A DNA stretch of 64,000 nucleotides from Alkalinema sp. FACHB-956 (GTDB lineage: Bacteria; Cyanobacteriota; Cyanobacteriia; Leptolyngbyales; Leptolyngbyaceae): contig NZ_JACJRC010000017.1 of the NCBI RefSeq assembly GCF_014697025.1, positions 50,887 to 114,886 on the forward strand, in the 5' to 3' direction. The notes below the pieces were generated by a model, which ran no database searches, was not told the DNA's origin, and saw only the letters and a program-made list of their open reading frames with translations. This document shows positions 1-8,871 of the stretch, one piece after another. How positions within the stretch are numbered: position 1 is the stretch's first letter; each line of letters begins with the position of its first letter. A program made the position numbers and the translations under genes.

Positions 1-1916
1 GTCACCCGACCGGCATAGACATCCCCTTCTTTGACCCGTTTGGTCATGCCTTCGATAATGGACTTGGCACGGGTGGCTTTCGCCCCATCCAAACCAGAAA
101 TGGTAACGGTTCCATCATCGGCAATGTCGATCTTCGTTCCCGTTTCTTCGGTGATGCCCTTGATGGTCTTCCCACCAGGCCCAATCACCATGCCAATTTG
201 TTCTGGATCGATCTTGATCGTCATCAAGCGGGGGGCATAGGGCGACAGTTCAGCGCGGGGAGTGTCGATCGCCTCTAGCATCTTGCTTAAGATGTGCAAT
301 CGAGCCGGTTGGGCCTGTAACACCGCTTTACGAATCACGTCCATCGGTAGCCCAGCAATTTTCATATCGAGCTGGAGAGCCGTAATCCCACTGTCAGTAC
401 CGGCGACCTTAAAGTCCATATCACCCAGGAAGTCTTCAATGCCCTGGATATCGGTCAAAATTCGGATTTCGCTCCCCTCTTTGATCAGCCCCATGGCAGC
501 TCCGCTCACGGGCTTGATAATGGGGACACCCGCATCCATCAATGCCAAGGTGGATCCTGAGACGGAACCCATGGAGGTGGATCCGTTAGAAGATAAGACT
601 TCTGAAACAACCCGAATTACGTAGGGGAAATCGGACTTCTTCGGTAACACCGGAATCAAAGCCCGCTCGGCCAAGGCCCCGTGACCAATTTCCCGCCGCC
701 CCGGCGATCGCATCGGCTTGGTTTCCCCAACGGAGTAGGGCGGCATGTTGTAGTGGTGGATGTAGCGCTTTTCGCTATCCGGGTGGAGGTCGTCCAATTC
801 CTGGGCATCCCCAGGAGAGCCCAGGGTTGCCACGGACATGACTTGCGTCAAGCCGCGATTGAACAAGCCAGAGCCATGTACCCGCTTGGGCAGAATCCCC
901 ACGCGGCAGGAAATGGGACGGACTTCATCCAGTTTCCGACCATCCACCCGCACGCCATCTTCCACCACCTGTTTGCGCATCAGCTTTTTGGTGATGGACT
1001 TAAAGGTTTCCGGCAATGCTTTGGCGTTCGCGGTTGCGGCGACTTTGACGGGATCCTCGTCCGGCAGCAATTCAATTTCTGCTTTGATGGCGTCTTTGAC
1101 TTCATCTAGCGCCGCATCCCGAATGTTTTTATCCTTTTCAAAGCGACCTAGGATTGCCTTCACTGGGGCAGTCGCCCGATCGGCGATGAAGTTTTCCAGG
1201 GTTTGATCCACTTCCGGTGCTTCTTCTTTCACCAGTTCAATGCCCAGTTGCTTACAAATTTCCAACTGGGTGCCGATCAATTCTCGGACGGCCTCATAGC
1301 CAAAGTCGATCGCTTCGATCATGTCTGCTTCGGGCAACTGGTTTGCCCCCGCTTCCACCATGATGACGCCATCGGGAGACCCCGCAACCACGAGGTCTAA
1401 ATCCCCCTGCTCAATTTCTTCGTAGGTAGGATTGAGGATAAAGTCATCGCCCACTAAGCCGACGCGCACGGCTGCCATCGGACCATTGAAGGGAATTCCG
1501 GCCAGCAAGGTCGCCATGGAGGCCCCGGTTACGGCGAGGACATCCGGCGGCACTTTTTCATCTAGGGAAACCGTCGTGGCCACAATTTGGATATCATCCC
1601 GCAACCAGCCTGGAAACAGGGGACGCATGGGGCGATCGATGAGCCGTCCAATCAAAATTGCCTTTTCCGGTGGCCGCCCTTCCCGGCGCAGAAATCCCCC
1701 TGGGAACCGGCCTGCAGCATACATCCGCTCTTCGTAATCTACTGTCAGGGGAAGAAAATCAATGCCTTCTCTGGCTGTGGAGCGTGTCACCGCCACCAGC
1801 ACGGCGGTGTCCCCTGATTCAATCAGTACAGAACCACCAGCCTGGGGAGCCAGCAGTCCCATCTTCAGTCGAATCTCTCGTCCATCGAAAGATATCGACT
1901 TGGTCACTTCTTCCAT
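1..1916 (-). CDS. pnp: Polynucleotide phosphorylase, 3' end cut by window edge
   Basis: Degrades RNA 3'-to-5' by phosphorolysis in the cytoplasm, as a trimer. About 638 codons are visible, starting [18 protein letters not shown]. The first RNase PH-like domain follows, with the family signature [16 protein letters not shown] near residues 68-83, then the second catalytic domain, then a KH domain containing [13 protein letters not shown] close to the window edge. The S1 domain has just begun (GDVYAGRV) when the window ends, so roughly the last 80 residues of a usual 700-720 are missing. The gene reads away from the ndh cluster. Identity is secure from length and motifs; only the carboxyl end is unseen. 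Confidence 0.96.
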   Translation of the reverse strand, partial: MEEVTKSISFDGREIRLKMGLLAPQAGGSVLIESGDTAVLVAVTRSTAREGIDFLPLTVDYEERMYAAGRFPGGFLRREGRPPEKAILIGRLIDRPMRPLFPGWLRDDIQIVATTVSLDEKVPPDVLAVTGASMATLLAGIPFNGPMAAVRVGLVGDDFILNPTYEEIEQGDLDLVVAGSPDGVIMVEAGANQLPEADMIEAIDFGYEAVRELIGTQLEICKQLGIELVKEEAPEVDQTLENFIADRATAPVKAILGRFEKDKNIRDAALDEVKDAIKAEIELLPDEDPVKVAATANAKALPETFKSITKKLMRKQVVEDGVRVDGRKLDEVRPISCRVGILPKRVHGSGLFNRGLTQVMSVATLGSPGDAQELDDLHPDSEKRYIHHYNMPPYSVGETKPMRSPGRREIGHGALAERALIPVLPKKSDFPYVIRVVSEVLSSNGSTSMGSVSGSTLALMDAGVPIIKPVSGAAMGLIKEGSEIRILTDIQGIEDFLGDMDFKVAGTDSGITALQLDMKIAGLPMDVIRKAVLQAQPARLHILSKMLEAIDTPRAELSPYAPRLMTIKIDPEQIGMVIGPGGKTIKGITEETGTKIDIADDGTVTISGLDGAKATRAKSIIEGMTKRVKEGDVYAGRV

Positions 1917-2252
1917 GTATTCCTTTGTCCTTTGCTTTTTCTCTTTTATCTATTCTGACGCAATCCTAACACTGATTTAACTGAGTCAAGAGGTGACTTC
2001 GATCGCCCCATGGATCAGGGGATCAGAGTCATACATGATGCCCATCGATCGGTCTCTTGATTCGCTCAAAACAGTTACTGTGGAGTTATTGCTCTTCTTT
2101 AGCCGCTCACTTTATAAGGCATTCTAAACGATTCCTTCGGGTGAGATCACACTGGCCGATCGGCAATTTAAGTAACACTTTGAGTAACACTGCAACTACG
2201 CTTTTCAGTCAACGCACTATTCAGCAAAATTTCCATTAAAAAATTCCATCAA
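1917..2252. other. Intergenic region upstream of pnp
   Basis: No convincing gene. This AT-rich stretch should carry the pnp promoter on the minus strand. A short open frame on the plus strand has no family resemblance or ribosome site and is not called. Confidence 0.6.
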
Positions 2253-2276
2253 AAAAGGTGGGAATTCCCACCTTTT
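2253..2276 (-). terminator. Palindromic terminator after ndhJ
   Basis: Perfect 24-base palindrome: AAAAGGTGGGAA followed directly by its reverse complement. The stem is GC-rich in the middle and flanked by A and T runs, so it can stop transcription in either direction. It lies about 80 bases beyond the ndhJ stop codon, fitting the end of the ndhCKJ operon. Confidence 0.75.
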
Positions 2277-2353
2277 ACCTAATATTAAGCCGAATTTTCA
2301 GGCTGAATCTATGACCTTTATCTAGGAGGCATCCTGTCTAGTAAGCAGCCTAT

Positions 2354-2875
2354 CTAATAAGCATCCTGGAGTTCGTAGAAGTCGGGGGAGACGTAGTCCT
2401 TACGCAGAGGCCAACCCACCCAATCTTCCGGCATGAGAATACGCTTTAACTGTGGGTGTCCTTCGTAGACAATGCCGTACATATCGTAGGACTCGCGCTC
2501 CTGCCAGTCAGCCCCTTTCCAGATCCAGTAGACCGACGGAACTTTGGGATTGTCCCGAGGCAGCGACACCTTTAAGCGTACTTCTTCGGCTTGGGTGGCA
2601 TTATCGACCACTTTAATTAAGTGATAGAAACTCACCAGAGCAGCACCGGGGCCTGCATCATAGGCTCCTTGGCACTGCAAACAATTAAACCCGTAGGCAT
2701 AGAGGGCACTGGCAAAGGGAATCAGGAAATCTGCCTCCACCTGGATCATTTCGACCCCGGAAGCATCAACGCCTAGGAATTCATGGTCAAACCCTTGGGC
2801 TGTCAACCACTTGGAAACCGTTCCCGCTTCTGCGATCGCGCCCGCTGCACCGGCTGCTTTCTTGTCTTCTGGCAT
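2354..2875 (-). CDS. ndhJ: NAD(P)H-quinone oxidoreductase subunit J
   Basis: Subunit of the peripheral arm of the cyanobacterial NDH-1 complex, homologous to 30-kDa NuoC, acting at the thylakoid membrane in cyclic electron flow and respiration. The 173-residue product has the normal family length. It carries the typical core with [12 protein letters not shown] near residue 125, followed by [22 protein letters not shown]. It is the last gene of ndhC-ndhK-ndhJ and starts one base after the ndhK stop, so co-translation is likely. Confidence 0.97.
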   Translation of the reverse strand: MPEDKKAAGAAGAIAEAGTVSKWLTAQGFDHEFLGVDASGVEMIQVEADFLIPFASALYAYGFNCLQCQGAYDAGPGAALVSFYHLIKVVDNATQAEEVRLKVSLPRDNPKVPSVYWIWKGADWQERESYDMYGIVYEGHPQLKRILMPEDWVGWPLRKDYVSPDFYELQDAY

Positions 2876-2876
2876 A

Positions 2877-3596
2877 CTATGCTTTCTCCTTTGCCGCTTC
2901 TAACTCGCCTGCGACGGGGATGCCAAAGGCTTCCATCAGCTCCTTCGGTGGAGCTTGGCGGGTTTCGGCCATCAGGTACTTGCCATCCACGATCGGCTCC
3001 ACGGGCTTCAGGTTGTGGGTGGTGCTGTAGTAGCGGTGGGTTTGCCGCAGCATGCCCCGCTCTTGGATGGATTCGTTGGCCACTTTTTTCCGCAGTTTGA
3101 CGATCGCGTCAATGATGGCCTCTGGGCGCGGTGGGCAACCGGGCAAATACACATCCACGGGAATCAGCTTGTCTACCCCACGCACCGCCGTGGGCGAATC
3201 CACGCTGAACATCCCCCCGGTAATCGTGCAAGCACCCATGGCAATGACGTACTTCGGCTCGGGCATCTGTTCGTACAGGCGCACCAGGGCCGGAGCCATC
3301 TTCATGGTCACGGTACCCGCAGTAATAATCAGATCCGCTTGTCGGGGGGTTGATCGGGGCACTAGGCCAAAGCGATCGAAATCAAACCGAGAACCAATCA
3401 ATGCTGCAAACTCAATAAAACAGCAGGCAGTTCCATAGAGTAACGGCCAGAGACTGGATAACCTAGCCCAGTTGTACAGGTCATCCACCGTCGTCAGAAT
3501 CACGTTCTCGGACAGTTCTTCTGTGACTGTAGGACGCTCAACGGGGTTCATCATCAGACTTTGCTGACCTGCTTTCAGATCGGGATTCATGACCAT
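2877..3596 (-). CDS. ndhK: NAD(P)H-quinone oxidoreductase subunit K
   Basis: Carries the N2-type 4Fe-4S cluster next to the quinone site of NDH-1. Cluster cysteines are visible in [21 protein letters not shown] and [10 protein letters not shown] start the protein at [10 protein letters not shown] (about 240 residues), which matches the usual cyanobacterial amino terminus. An open frame extends seven codons further up (MAERSVG), and a second ATG at 3590 overlaps the ndhC stop as ATGA. All three starts imply translational coupling to ndhC. Function is certain; the exact start is not. Confidence 0.95.
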   Translation of the reverse strand: MVMNPDLKAGQQSLMMNPVERPTVTEELSENVILTTVDDLYNWARLSSLWPLLYGTACCFIEFAALIGSRFDFDRFGLVPRSTPRQADLIITAGTVTMKMAPALVRLYEQMPEPKYVIAMGACTITGGMFSVDSPTAVRGVDKLIPVDVYLPGCPPRPEAIIDAIVKLRKKVANESIQERGMLRQTHRYYSTTHNLKPVEPIVDGKYLMAETRQAPPKELMEAFGIPVAGELEAAKEKA

Positions 3597-3949
3597 TCCA
3601 ACGCTCCTTTCCGCCAAGCGTATACCAGACCGACTACCAGAATTGCGATGAAAATCAATGCCTCCACGAAGGCAAGTAAGCCTAACTTATGGAACGCCAC
3701 CGCCCAGGGATACAGGAAGACTGTTTCCACATCAAAAATGACGAACACCAAGGCAAACATGTAGTAGCGAATGTTGAATTGGATCCAAGCACCACCCACA
3801 GGTTCCATCCCCGATTCATAGGTTGTGCGACGTTCAGGGCCACGCCGACTTGGGCGCACTAGCTTTGCCGCCAGTAACGCTAGAACGGGTACTAGGCTGC
3901 AAACCAGCAAGAACCCGAGGAGATACTCATAGCCGCTTAGTACGAACAC
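3587..3949 (-). CDS. ndhC: NAD(P)H-quinone oxidoreductase subunit 3
   Basis: Membrane subunit of NDH-1 (NuoA homologue), 120 residues with three transmembrane segments. The conserved loop [20 protein letters not shown] and the acidic [15 protein letters not shown] segment are present. First gene of the ndhC-K-J operon; its 3' end overlaps the start region of ndhK. The operon promoter should lie in the 330-base gap shared with divergent rubA. Confidence 0.97.
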   Translation of the reverse strand: MFVLSGYEYLLGFLLVCSLVPVLALLAAKLVRPSRRGPERRTTYESGMEPVGGAWIQFNIRYYMFALVFVIFDVETVFLYPWAVAFHKLGLLAFVEALIFIAILVVGLVYAWRKGALEWS

Positions 3950-4285
3950 GATTCTGCCTCTCTATTGACCGCGCTGCCTCTTCGTGGAGTAAGCAAAATA
4001 ACTTAGTTAACTTTCATTATAGTCAGCCAAGGTCTTTGCATTTTGCTGATTTCACCGCTTAGCCAGACAAAGTTTTAATCGGAAGAATTCACTCTAGCCT
4101 ATCCATCGCAGCGGAATGACTAGGCTAGAGTCTATACTTTCTGGCCTTGCCAGTGCCTGTGCCCCTGCGAGACACGGTTCGCTGAAGCTGGATGGAAATC
4201 GGTCGCCCTGCAATCGCCATGTAATAATAAGTTCTGTAACAAAGGTTTCAGATTTGCTCGACTATTCGTCTACCCCGATTCAGCC

Positions 4286-4708
4286 ATGAGTACCGAAACA
4301 CCGGACACCCCAAATGCGCAATCTGCGGAGACGCCGCCTGAGGAACAAGTCATTCAGCTCGTCAGCCCAGAGGCAGCAGACTCCACTGCTGCTCCTGAAG
4401 ATTTTGATTGTTACGAATGTGCTGCCTGTGGTTATGCCTATGAGCCTCTCAAAGGTGATAGCCGCAGTGAAATTCCACCGGGAACAGAGTTTAAGGATTT
4501 GTCTCCCAAGTGGCGCTGTCCTGTCTGTGGCGCACCCAAAAGCCGTTTTCAAAATATTGGTCGAGCGGGCAAAGCCTCAGGGTTTAAGGAAAATCTGCGC
4601 TATGGATTGGGGGTGAATACCCTGACACCGGGCCAGAAAAACCTGCTCATTTTTGGCAGCTTGTTGCTGTTTTTCATCTTCTTTCTGAGCCTATACGGGC
4701 TGCAATAG
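4286..4708 (+). CDS. rubA: Membrane-anchored rubredoxin RubA
   Basis: Rubredoxin fold binding one iron through two CxxC pairs, seen as CAACGYAYEP near residue 45 and RCPVCGAPKSRF near residue 80. A roughly 40-residue acidic, proline-rich extension precedes the fold. A single transmembrane helix (LLIFGSLLLFFIFFLSLYGL) ends the 140-residue protein, as in the cyanobacterial and plastid RubA family known to be needed for photosystem assembly. It sits 29 bases upstream of ycf48 and ahead of psbEFLJ, the conserved cyanobacterial order, and is probably co-transcribed with ycf48. Confidence 0.95.
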   Translation: MSTETPDTPNAQSAETPPEEQVIQLVSPEAADSTAAPEDFDCYECAACGYAYEPLKGDSRSEIPPGTEFKDLSPKWRCPVCGAPKSRFQNIGRAGKASGFKENLRYGLGVNTLTPGQKNLLIFGSLLLFFIFFLSLYGLQ

Positions 4709-4737
4709 TTTGACGTTTAGACAAGAGGCTACGAGTC

Positions 4738-5778
4738 ATGCATTGGATTTTGAATGGCTGGAAACGCCTGCTAGGCTGGAAACGCCTGTTTGTGGTGGGC
4801 GCGATCGTCCTCCTGAGCACGGTTTCCCTGATGGCACCAGCTAACGCAGCCCGTCTTCAGGATCTTCCCAATGAGCCTTGGGAAGTGGTGGCTTTACCGA
4901 CCCAAGAAAGCATGTTGGATCTGGCGTTTACCAGTAATCCAAACCATGGCTGGATGGTGGGAACCAATTCGACCTTGTTGGAAACCTTTGATGGCGGCCA
5001 AACCTGGAAGGAACGCCAACTGGATTTAGGCACGCAGAAATATCGCTTCAGTGCGGTGAGCTTTGCGGGGGATGAAGGTTGGGTGGCGGGGCAGCCCGCG
5101 ATTCTCCTGCATACCCCCGATGGTGGCCAGTCCTGGGAACGGATGCCCTTGAGCGAAAAATTACCCGGTTCACCGGAATTTTTGGAAGCCTTGGGCCAGG
5201 GTGACCTGGAAATGGTGACTGATGTGGGTGCCATCTACCACACTACTGATGGTGCACTGAATTGGAAAGCCATGGTGGATGATGCCTTCGGGGTGGTGCG
5301 GAGTTTGCATCGATCGGCGGATGGCCAGTATATTGCTGTTTCTTCGCGCGGGAATTTCTTCTCCATTTGGAAGCCCGGTTCGCGTCAGTGGGAGCCGTTT
5401 AACCGCAACAGTTCCCGCCGTCTGCAAAATATGGGCTTTACCCCCGACGATCGCCTGTGGATTATTGCGCGGGGTGGCAGTATTCAATTCACCAATTCCC
5501 CCGACCCGGAAGATTGGCAAAAGGCTCAGGCCCCCGAATCCTTTAACAGTTGGGGCTTTTTGGATATGGCCTACCGCACAAATGATGAAGTGTGGATTGT
5601 TGGGGGCAGTGGTTCTCTCTTAGTCAGCTTTGATAACGGTCAAACCTGGTACCACGATGCCAAGATGGATCAGGATGTACCGGCCAACCTCTATAAGATT
5701 GAGTTCCTCAACGAGAATGACGGTTACATCTTGGGGCAGCGGGGTACCTTCCTGCGCTATCGCGGTGCTACAGCCTAG
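4738..5778 (+). CDS. ycf48: Photosystem II assembly factor Ycf48
   Basis: Seven-bladed beta-propeller protein that in this family binds newly made D1 during photosystem II assembly and repair. The 346-residue product has repeated propeller strands of the type GWMVGTNSTLLETFDGGQTW, recurring about every 45 residues. The amino-terminal signal peptide ends in a plausible signal-peptidase I site (ANA before ARLQ, about residue 38). I see no lipobox cysteine, whereas several cyanobacterial Ycf48 proteins are lipoproteins, so this one is predicted to be released into the lumen. Lies between rubA and psbE. Confidence 0.95.
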   Translation: MHWILNGWKRLLGWKRLFVVGAIVLLSTVSLMAPANAARLQDLPNEPWEVVALPTQESMLDLAFTSNPNHGWMVGTNSTLLETFDGGQTWKERQLDLGTQKYRFSAVSFAGDEGWVAGQPAILLHTPDGGQSWERMPLSEKLPGSPEFLEALGQGDLEMVTDVGAIYHTTDGALNWKAMVDDAFGVVRSLHRSADGQYIAVSSRGNFFSIWKPGSRQWEPFNRNSSRRLQNMGFTPDDRLWIIARGGSIQFTNSPDPEDWQKAQAPESFNSWGFLDMAYRTNDEVWIVGGSGSLLVSFDNGQTWYHDAKMDQDVPANLYKIEFLNENDGYILGQRGTFLRYRGATA

Positions 5779-6113
5779 ATATTCTTGTCGGGCTCGACAT
5801 TCTTGTCTGCCTAGACATTCTCGAACCTGCTGAGGCACACGACTGCAAGGGGAGCAACCTGAGCCTGGGAGATTCTCTGGACGCAGGAAAACTGCTGAAT
5901 GGCGGCCATCGGTGGGGGACGGGCGGTCATTGTGAACCTGCGTTAGCCACCGTCAACCCAAGATTTAGCTGGAGTTGGAGCAACCGGCCCGATCGCTTGG
6001 ATGAGACAGGTTAATAGAACTTAATATTTCCTATCATCCTTGCATCATCTCATTTCATCCTGTATCTCTCATTGGAGATCCCAGCTTCCGTTGTAAATCC
6101 CTGTTGGTGTCCC
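5779..6113. other. Gap between ycf48 and the psbE promoter
   Basis: About 335 bases without a gene. It begins with three imperfect copies of a short motif around GACATTCTTGTC (5785-5825), possibly a weak terminator or simple repeat. Nothing else is recognised. Confidence 0.5.
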
Positions 6114-6142
6114 TTGTGGCCGTTTCAGTCGTGTCCTATGAT
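6114..6142 (+). promoter_or_regulatory. Candidate sigma-70 promoter of psbEFLJ
   Basis: A -35 element TTGTGG (6114-6119) and a -10 element TATGAT (6137-6142) are separated by 17 bases. Transcription would start near 6149, leaving a leader of about 37 bases with a GGAGGGG ribosome site before the psbE start. Inferred from consensus and position only. Confidence 0.55.
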
Positions 6143-6185
6143 GATTTGTATCGAAAATTAACTTGTTGTTTGTGGAGGGGCTTCG

Positions 6186-6455
6186 ATGGCTGGTACTACT
6201 GGTGAGCGCCCATTTGGCGACATCGTGACAAGTATTCGTTACTGGGTGATTCACAGCATTACCATTCCAATGCTGTTTATTGCAGGTTGGTTGTTTGTGG
6301 CAACGGGCTTGGCTTACGACGTGTTTGGTACGCCCCGTCCTAACGAGTATTTCCCCGCAGCACGTCAAGAATTGCCCATCCTGAGCGATCGCCAAGATGC
6401 GCGTCAGCAGATGGATCAATTTGTGAAAGACATCCAAAAGTCGAAGAAGAAATAG
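6186..6455 (+). CDS. psbE: Cytochrome b559 alpha subunit
   Basis: Photosystem II subunit that, with PsbF, holds the b559 haem. The 89-residue product begins [20 protein letters not shown]. The haem-ligand histidine is in [11 protein letters not shown] near residue 23, followed by one transmembrane helix and the lumenal domain with [15 protein letters not shown]. First gene of the conserved psbE-psbF-psbL-psbJ operon. Confidence 0.98.
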   Translation: MAGTTGERPFGDIVTSIRYWVIHSITIPMLFIAGWLFVATGLAYDVFGTPRPNEYFPAARQELPILSDRQDARQQMDQFVKDIQKSKKK

Positions 6456-6488
6456 TCGTCCACTTTTTTATCCAAGGTTAGAGTTGCT

Positions 6489-6611
6489 ATGGCTAATCAA
6501 CCCACTGTTTATCCGATTTTTACGTTCCGTTGGCTGGCCATTCACGGTCTAGCTGTACCCTCCGTCTTTTTCCTGGGTGCGATCGCTGCAATGCAGTTCA
6601 TTCAACGCTAG
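6489..6611 (+). CDS. psbF: Cytochrome b559 beta subunit
   Basis: Forty-residue photosystem II protein read directly from the sequence: [20 protein letters not shown] and onward to AAMQFIQR. The histidine in [10 protein letters not shown] is the second haem ligand and a single transmembrane helix follows. It is 33 bases after psbE and 23 before psbL. Confidence 0.97.
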   Translation: MANQPTVYPIFTFRWLAIHGLAVPSVFFLGAIAAMQFIQR

Positions 6612-6634
6612 ATAATTAAAGCGAGGATAGTGAT

Positions 6635-6760
6635 ATGGCAATGGAGAGAAGTTCTAACCCCAACAAGCAACCGGTGGAACTAAACCGGACATCCCTCTAC
6701 CTAGGTTTGCTCCTAATTTTTACGCTGGGCATTTTGTTCTCCAGCTATTTCTTCAACTAG
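6635..6760 (+). CDS. psbL: Photosystem II protein L
   Basis: Small single-helix photosystem II subunit, read by eye: it contains [19 protein letters not shown] and ends FSSYFFN. Two starts are possible. The ATG at 6635 lies 7 bases after an AGGA ribosome site and gives 41 residues (MAMERSS...). The ATG at 6641 gives the family-standard 39 residues but sits 13 bases from the same site. I annotate 6635 on spacing. Confidence 0.94.
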   Translation: MAMERSSNPNKQPVELNRTSLYLGLLLIFTLGILFSSYFFN

Positions 6761-6844
6761 GTGATTGTCTCAGCTAGTTTAGGGTTGGCTCGTTTTTTTT
6801 ACAATTTCGACTTTACGAAGCTTGCTGGTTAGGAGAAGAAATCA

Positions 6845-6964
6845 ATGTTGCAGAATGGTCGCATCCCTCTGTGGATCGTTGCTACGGTCGCCGGAACTGG
6901 CGTGTTAGTGGTTGTAGGTCTGTTTTTCTACGGTGCCTACGCGGGTCTGGGTTCTTCAATGTAG
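6845..6964 (+). CDS. psbJ: Photosystem II protein J
   Basis: Thirty-nine-residue single-helix subunit, [20 protein letters not shown] and ending YAGLGSSM, needed for photosystem II electron flow and assembly in this family. Preceded by GGAGAAG as ribosome site. Last gene of the psbEFLJ operon; a clear terminator follows 45 bases later. Confidence 0.96.
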   Translation: MLQNGRIPLWIVATVAGTGVLVVVGLFFYGAYAGLGSSM

Positions 6965-7009
6965 TCTTGAATGGAGTCTTCGGGCTGTATTCCAGATTTT
7001 TATCAATGC

Positions 7010-7041
7010 AAAAGCCGCCTCAAGTTAGGCGGCTTTTGTTT
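7010..7041 (+). terminator. Rho-independent terminator of psbEFLJ
   Basis: Stem AAAAGCCGCCT / AGGCGGCTTTT with loop CAAGTT, followed by a T-rich tail. It directly ends the photosystem II operon. Confidence 0.9.
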
Positions 7042-7042
7042 T

Positions 7043-7083
7043 GTCGAACTGGAATTTTGTCGAACTGGAATTTCGTCGAACTG
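7043..7083. repeat. 16-bp tandem repeat, 2.5 copies
   Basis: GTCGAACTGGAATTTT, then GTCGAACTGGAATTTC, then a partial copy GTCGAACTG, immediately after the psbJ terminator. No coding or regulatory role is evident. Confidence 0.85.
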
Positions 7084-7151
7084 AACTGGTTTTGCGGATC
7101 TGCTGTCTCAGCGGATTGCAGCAGTTGCAGATCTCTGAAAAGCCCATGAAA

Positions 7152-7182
7152 AAGGGGCGATCGAAGTTTCGATGCCCCCTAA
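7152..7182 (-). terminator. Terminator of psaI
   Basis: Read on the minus strand, the stem GGGGGCATCGAA / TTCGATCGCCCC is followed by TTTTTC. It lies about 60 bases beyond the psaI stop codon in the correct orientation. Confidence 0.8.
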
Positions 7183-7238
7183 GGTCTAAGTACTTTAGCT
7201 TTCAGTACCTGAGCTTTCAGTACCTGAGTCTGTAACTT

Positions 7239-7346
7239 TTAAGCGTCTTTTTCGACGTACAGGAACAGCAAACCCATGCCAACTAGAGGCAGGAGCCAGC
7301 ACACTGCGGGGATGAGAAACCAGGTTAAGTAGGATGCTGCGTACAT
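7239..7346 (-). CDS. psaI: Photosystem I reaction centre subunit VIII
   Basis: A 35-residue single-helix membrane protein read by eye: [20 protein letters not shown] and ending [11 protein letters not shown]. It matches the PsaI family pattern of AASYLP-like start, a long hydrophobic helix and LLFxYIExE end. PsaI binds PsaL and helps stabilise photosystem I trimers in known cyanobacteria. It has its own terminator and lies between the psbEFLJ operon and dxr. A gene this short is easily missed by automatic annotation. Confidence 0.9.
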   Translation of the reverse strand: MYAASYLTWFLIPAVCWLLPLVGMGLLFLYVEKDA

Positions 7347-7455
7347 AAACGTTTTCCTATCGATCGAATGATTCCACCTGTGAATCTACTGCGAAATGAT
7401 GAAGCCTGGTTTGCAGTTCTTAGAATTCTTAACAATTGCGAGATGTTGCTAGGGA

Positions 7456-8646
7456 TTAACGCATCACTAAATCCCGTGCTCCAGCCGCTTCCAGAACCGC
7501 CTGTCTGGCCCAGCGATCGGCCTCTAGAATGTCCTCTAAGCTGGGTTGTTGGGTGTTCTGAGTCTGGTAACGATCGCAGGTCTTCTCAATCAGTTTAGGA
7601 ATGTCTAGGAATTTAATTTTTTCATCTAAGAAAAGCGCTACGGCTTGTTCATTGGCTGCATTCAGCACCGCAGGCATACAGCCCCCGGCCCGACCCGCTG
7701 CGTAGGCCAGGTTCATGCAGGGATATTTTGCGTGATCGGGCTCTCGGAAGGTGAGACTGCCCACTTTCACGAGATCCAGGGTTTCCCAGTCGGTGTAGAT
7801 GCGATCGGGGTAGGACAGGGCATAGAGCAGGGGCAGGCGCATATCGGCCCAGCCCAGTTGAGCCAGCACGGAGGTGTCCTGGAGCTCGATCATCGAGTGG
7901 ATAATACTTTGTGGATGGATCACAATGTCGATCGCGTTGTAGTCCATGCCAAACAGGAAGTGGGCTTCGATGACCTCCAAGCCTTTATTCATCAACGTGG
8001 CGGAGTCGATCGTGATTTTGCGACCCATGGCCCAGTTGGGATGCTTCAGAGCGTCGGCCACCGTGACATGGGCTAAATCCTCCACTGGGCGATCGCGGAA
8101 TGCGCCCCCGGATGCCGTTAAAATCACCCGCCGCAGACCCTTGTCAGGTACACCTTGAAGACATTGGAAAATGGCCGAATGCTCGGAATCTGCCGGGAGC
8201 AATTTAACCCCGTGTTTCTGGATCAACGGCAGCACGACGGGGCCACCCGCAATCAAGGTTTCTTTGTTGGCGAGGGCAATGTCTTTTTTCGCTTCGATCG
8301 CCGCGATCGTCGGCAACAGTCCTGCACAGCCAACGATACCCGTGACGACCACTTCCGCAGCCCCATAGCGGGCCACTTCCACGACCCCGGCTTCGCCAGC
8401 CAAGATGATGGGTTGGGGTTTCAGATCCGCGATCGCTGCTTTCAACTCCTCCAGTTTGCTTTCATCTTGCAGCGCAATGATTTCTGGTTGGAACTGCCGC
8501 ACCTGCTGGGCAAACAACTCGACATTACGCCCCGCAGCCATCCCGACAATCCGGAATTGCTCAGGGTACTGGGCCACAATATCCAGGGTTTGCGTTCCGA
8601 TCGAACCTGTTGAACCGAGAAGAGTTAGTGCTTTCACGATCGCCAC
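7456..8646 (-). CDS. dxr: 1-deoxy-D-xylulose 5-phosphate reductoisomerase
   Basis: Second step of the MEP isoprenoid pathway, converting DXP to MEP with NADPH. Up to 396 residues. The NADPH-binding motif [13 protein letters not shown] is at the amino end. The metal and substrate motifs [17 protein letters not shown] and [10 protein letters not shown] lie near residues 150-180, and [20 protein letters not shown] follows. The first codon is GTG at 8646; another GTG three codons later (VKALTLLG) is equally possible. Stands alone on its strand. Confidence 0.97.
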   Translation of the reverse strand: MAIVKALTLLGSTGSIGTQTLDIVAQYPEQFRIVGMAAGRNVELFAQQVRQFQPEIIALQDESKLEELKAAIADLKPQPIILAGEAGVVEVARYGAAEVVVTGIVGCAGLLPTIAAIEAKKDIALANKETLIAGGPVVLPLIQKHGVKLLPADSEHSAIFQCLQGVPDKGLRRVILTASGGAFRDRPVEDLAHVTVADALKHPNWAMGRKITIDSATLMNKGLEVIEAHFLFGMDYNAIDIVIHPQSIIHSMIELQDTSVLAQLGWADMRLPLLYALSYPDRIYTDWETLDLVKVGSLTFREPDHAKYPCMNLAYAAGRAGGCMPAVLNAANEQAVALFLDEKIKFLDIPKLIEKTCDRYQTQNTQQPSLEDILEADRWARQAVLEAAGARDLVMR

Positions 8647-8871
8647 ACCTAAACGTCTCCCTTATCTTACGGGAAAGGGTCGAACTTCCTAATCCGTGGC
8701 ACGGGGGAACTCGGCTACTTTCCGAAAAGCGAGGATTCCAGCCCGTAGAGCAAGATAGGACTTTGATAAGAATGCAAGCAAAAAGACCCAGACAGTAATT
8801 ATCTGTAAACTTTATCTGCCACTTCTTAGCCCAGCCCCTACACTGAAATTGACTTTGATGAGGCGATCGCC

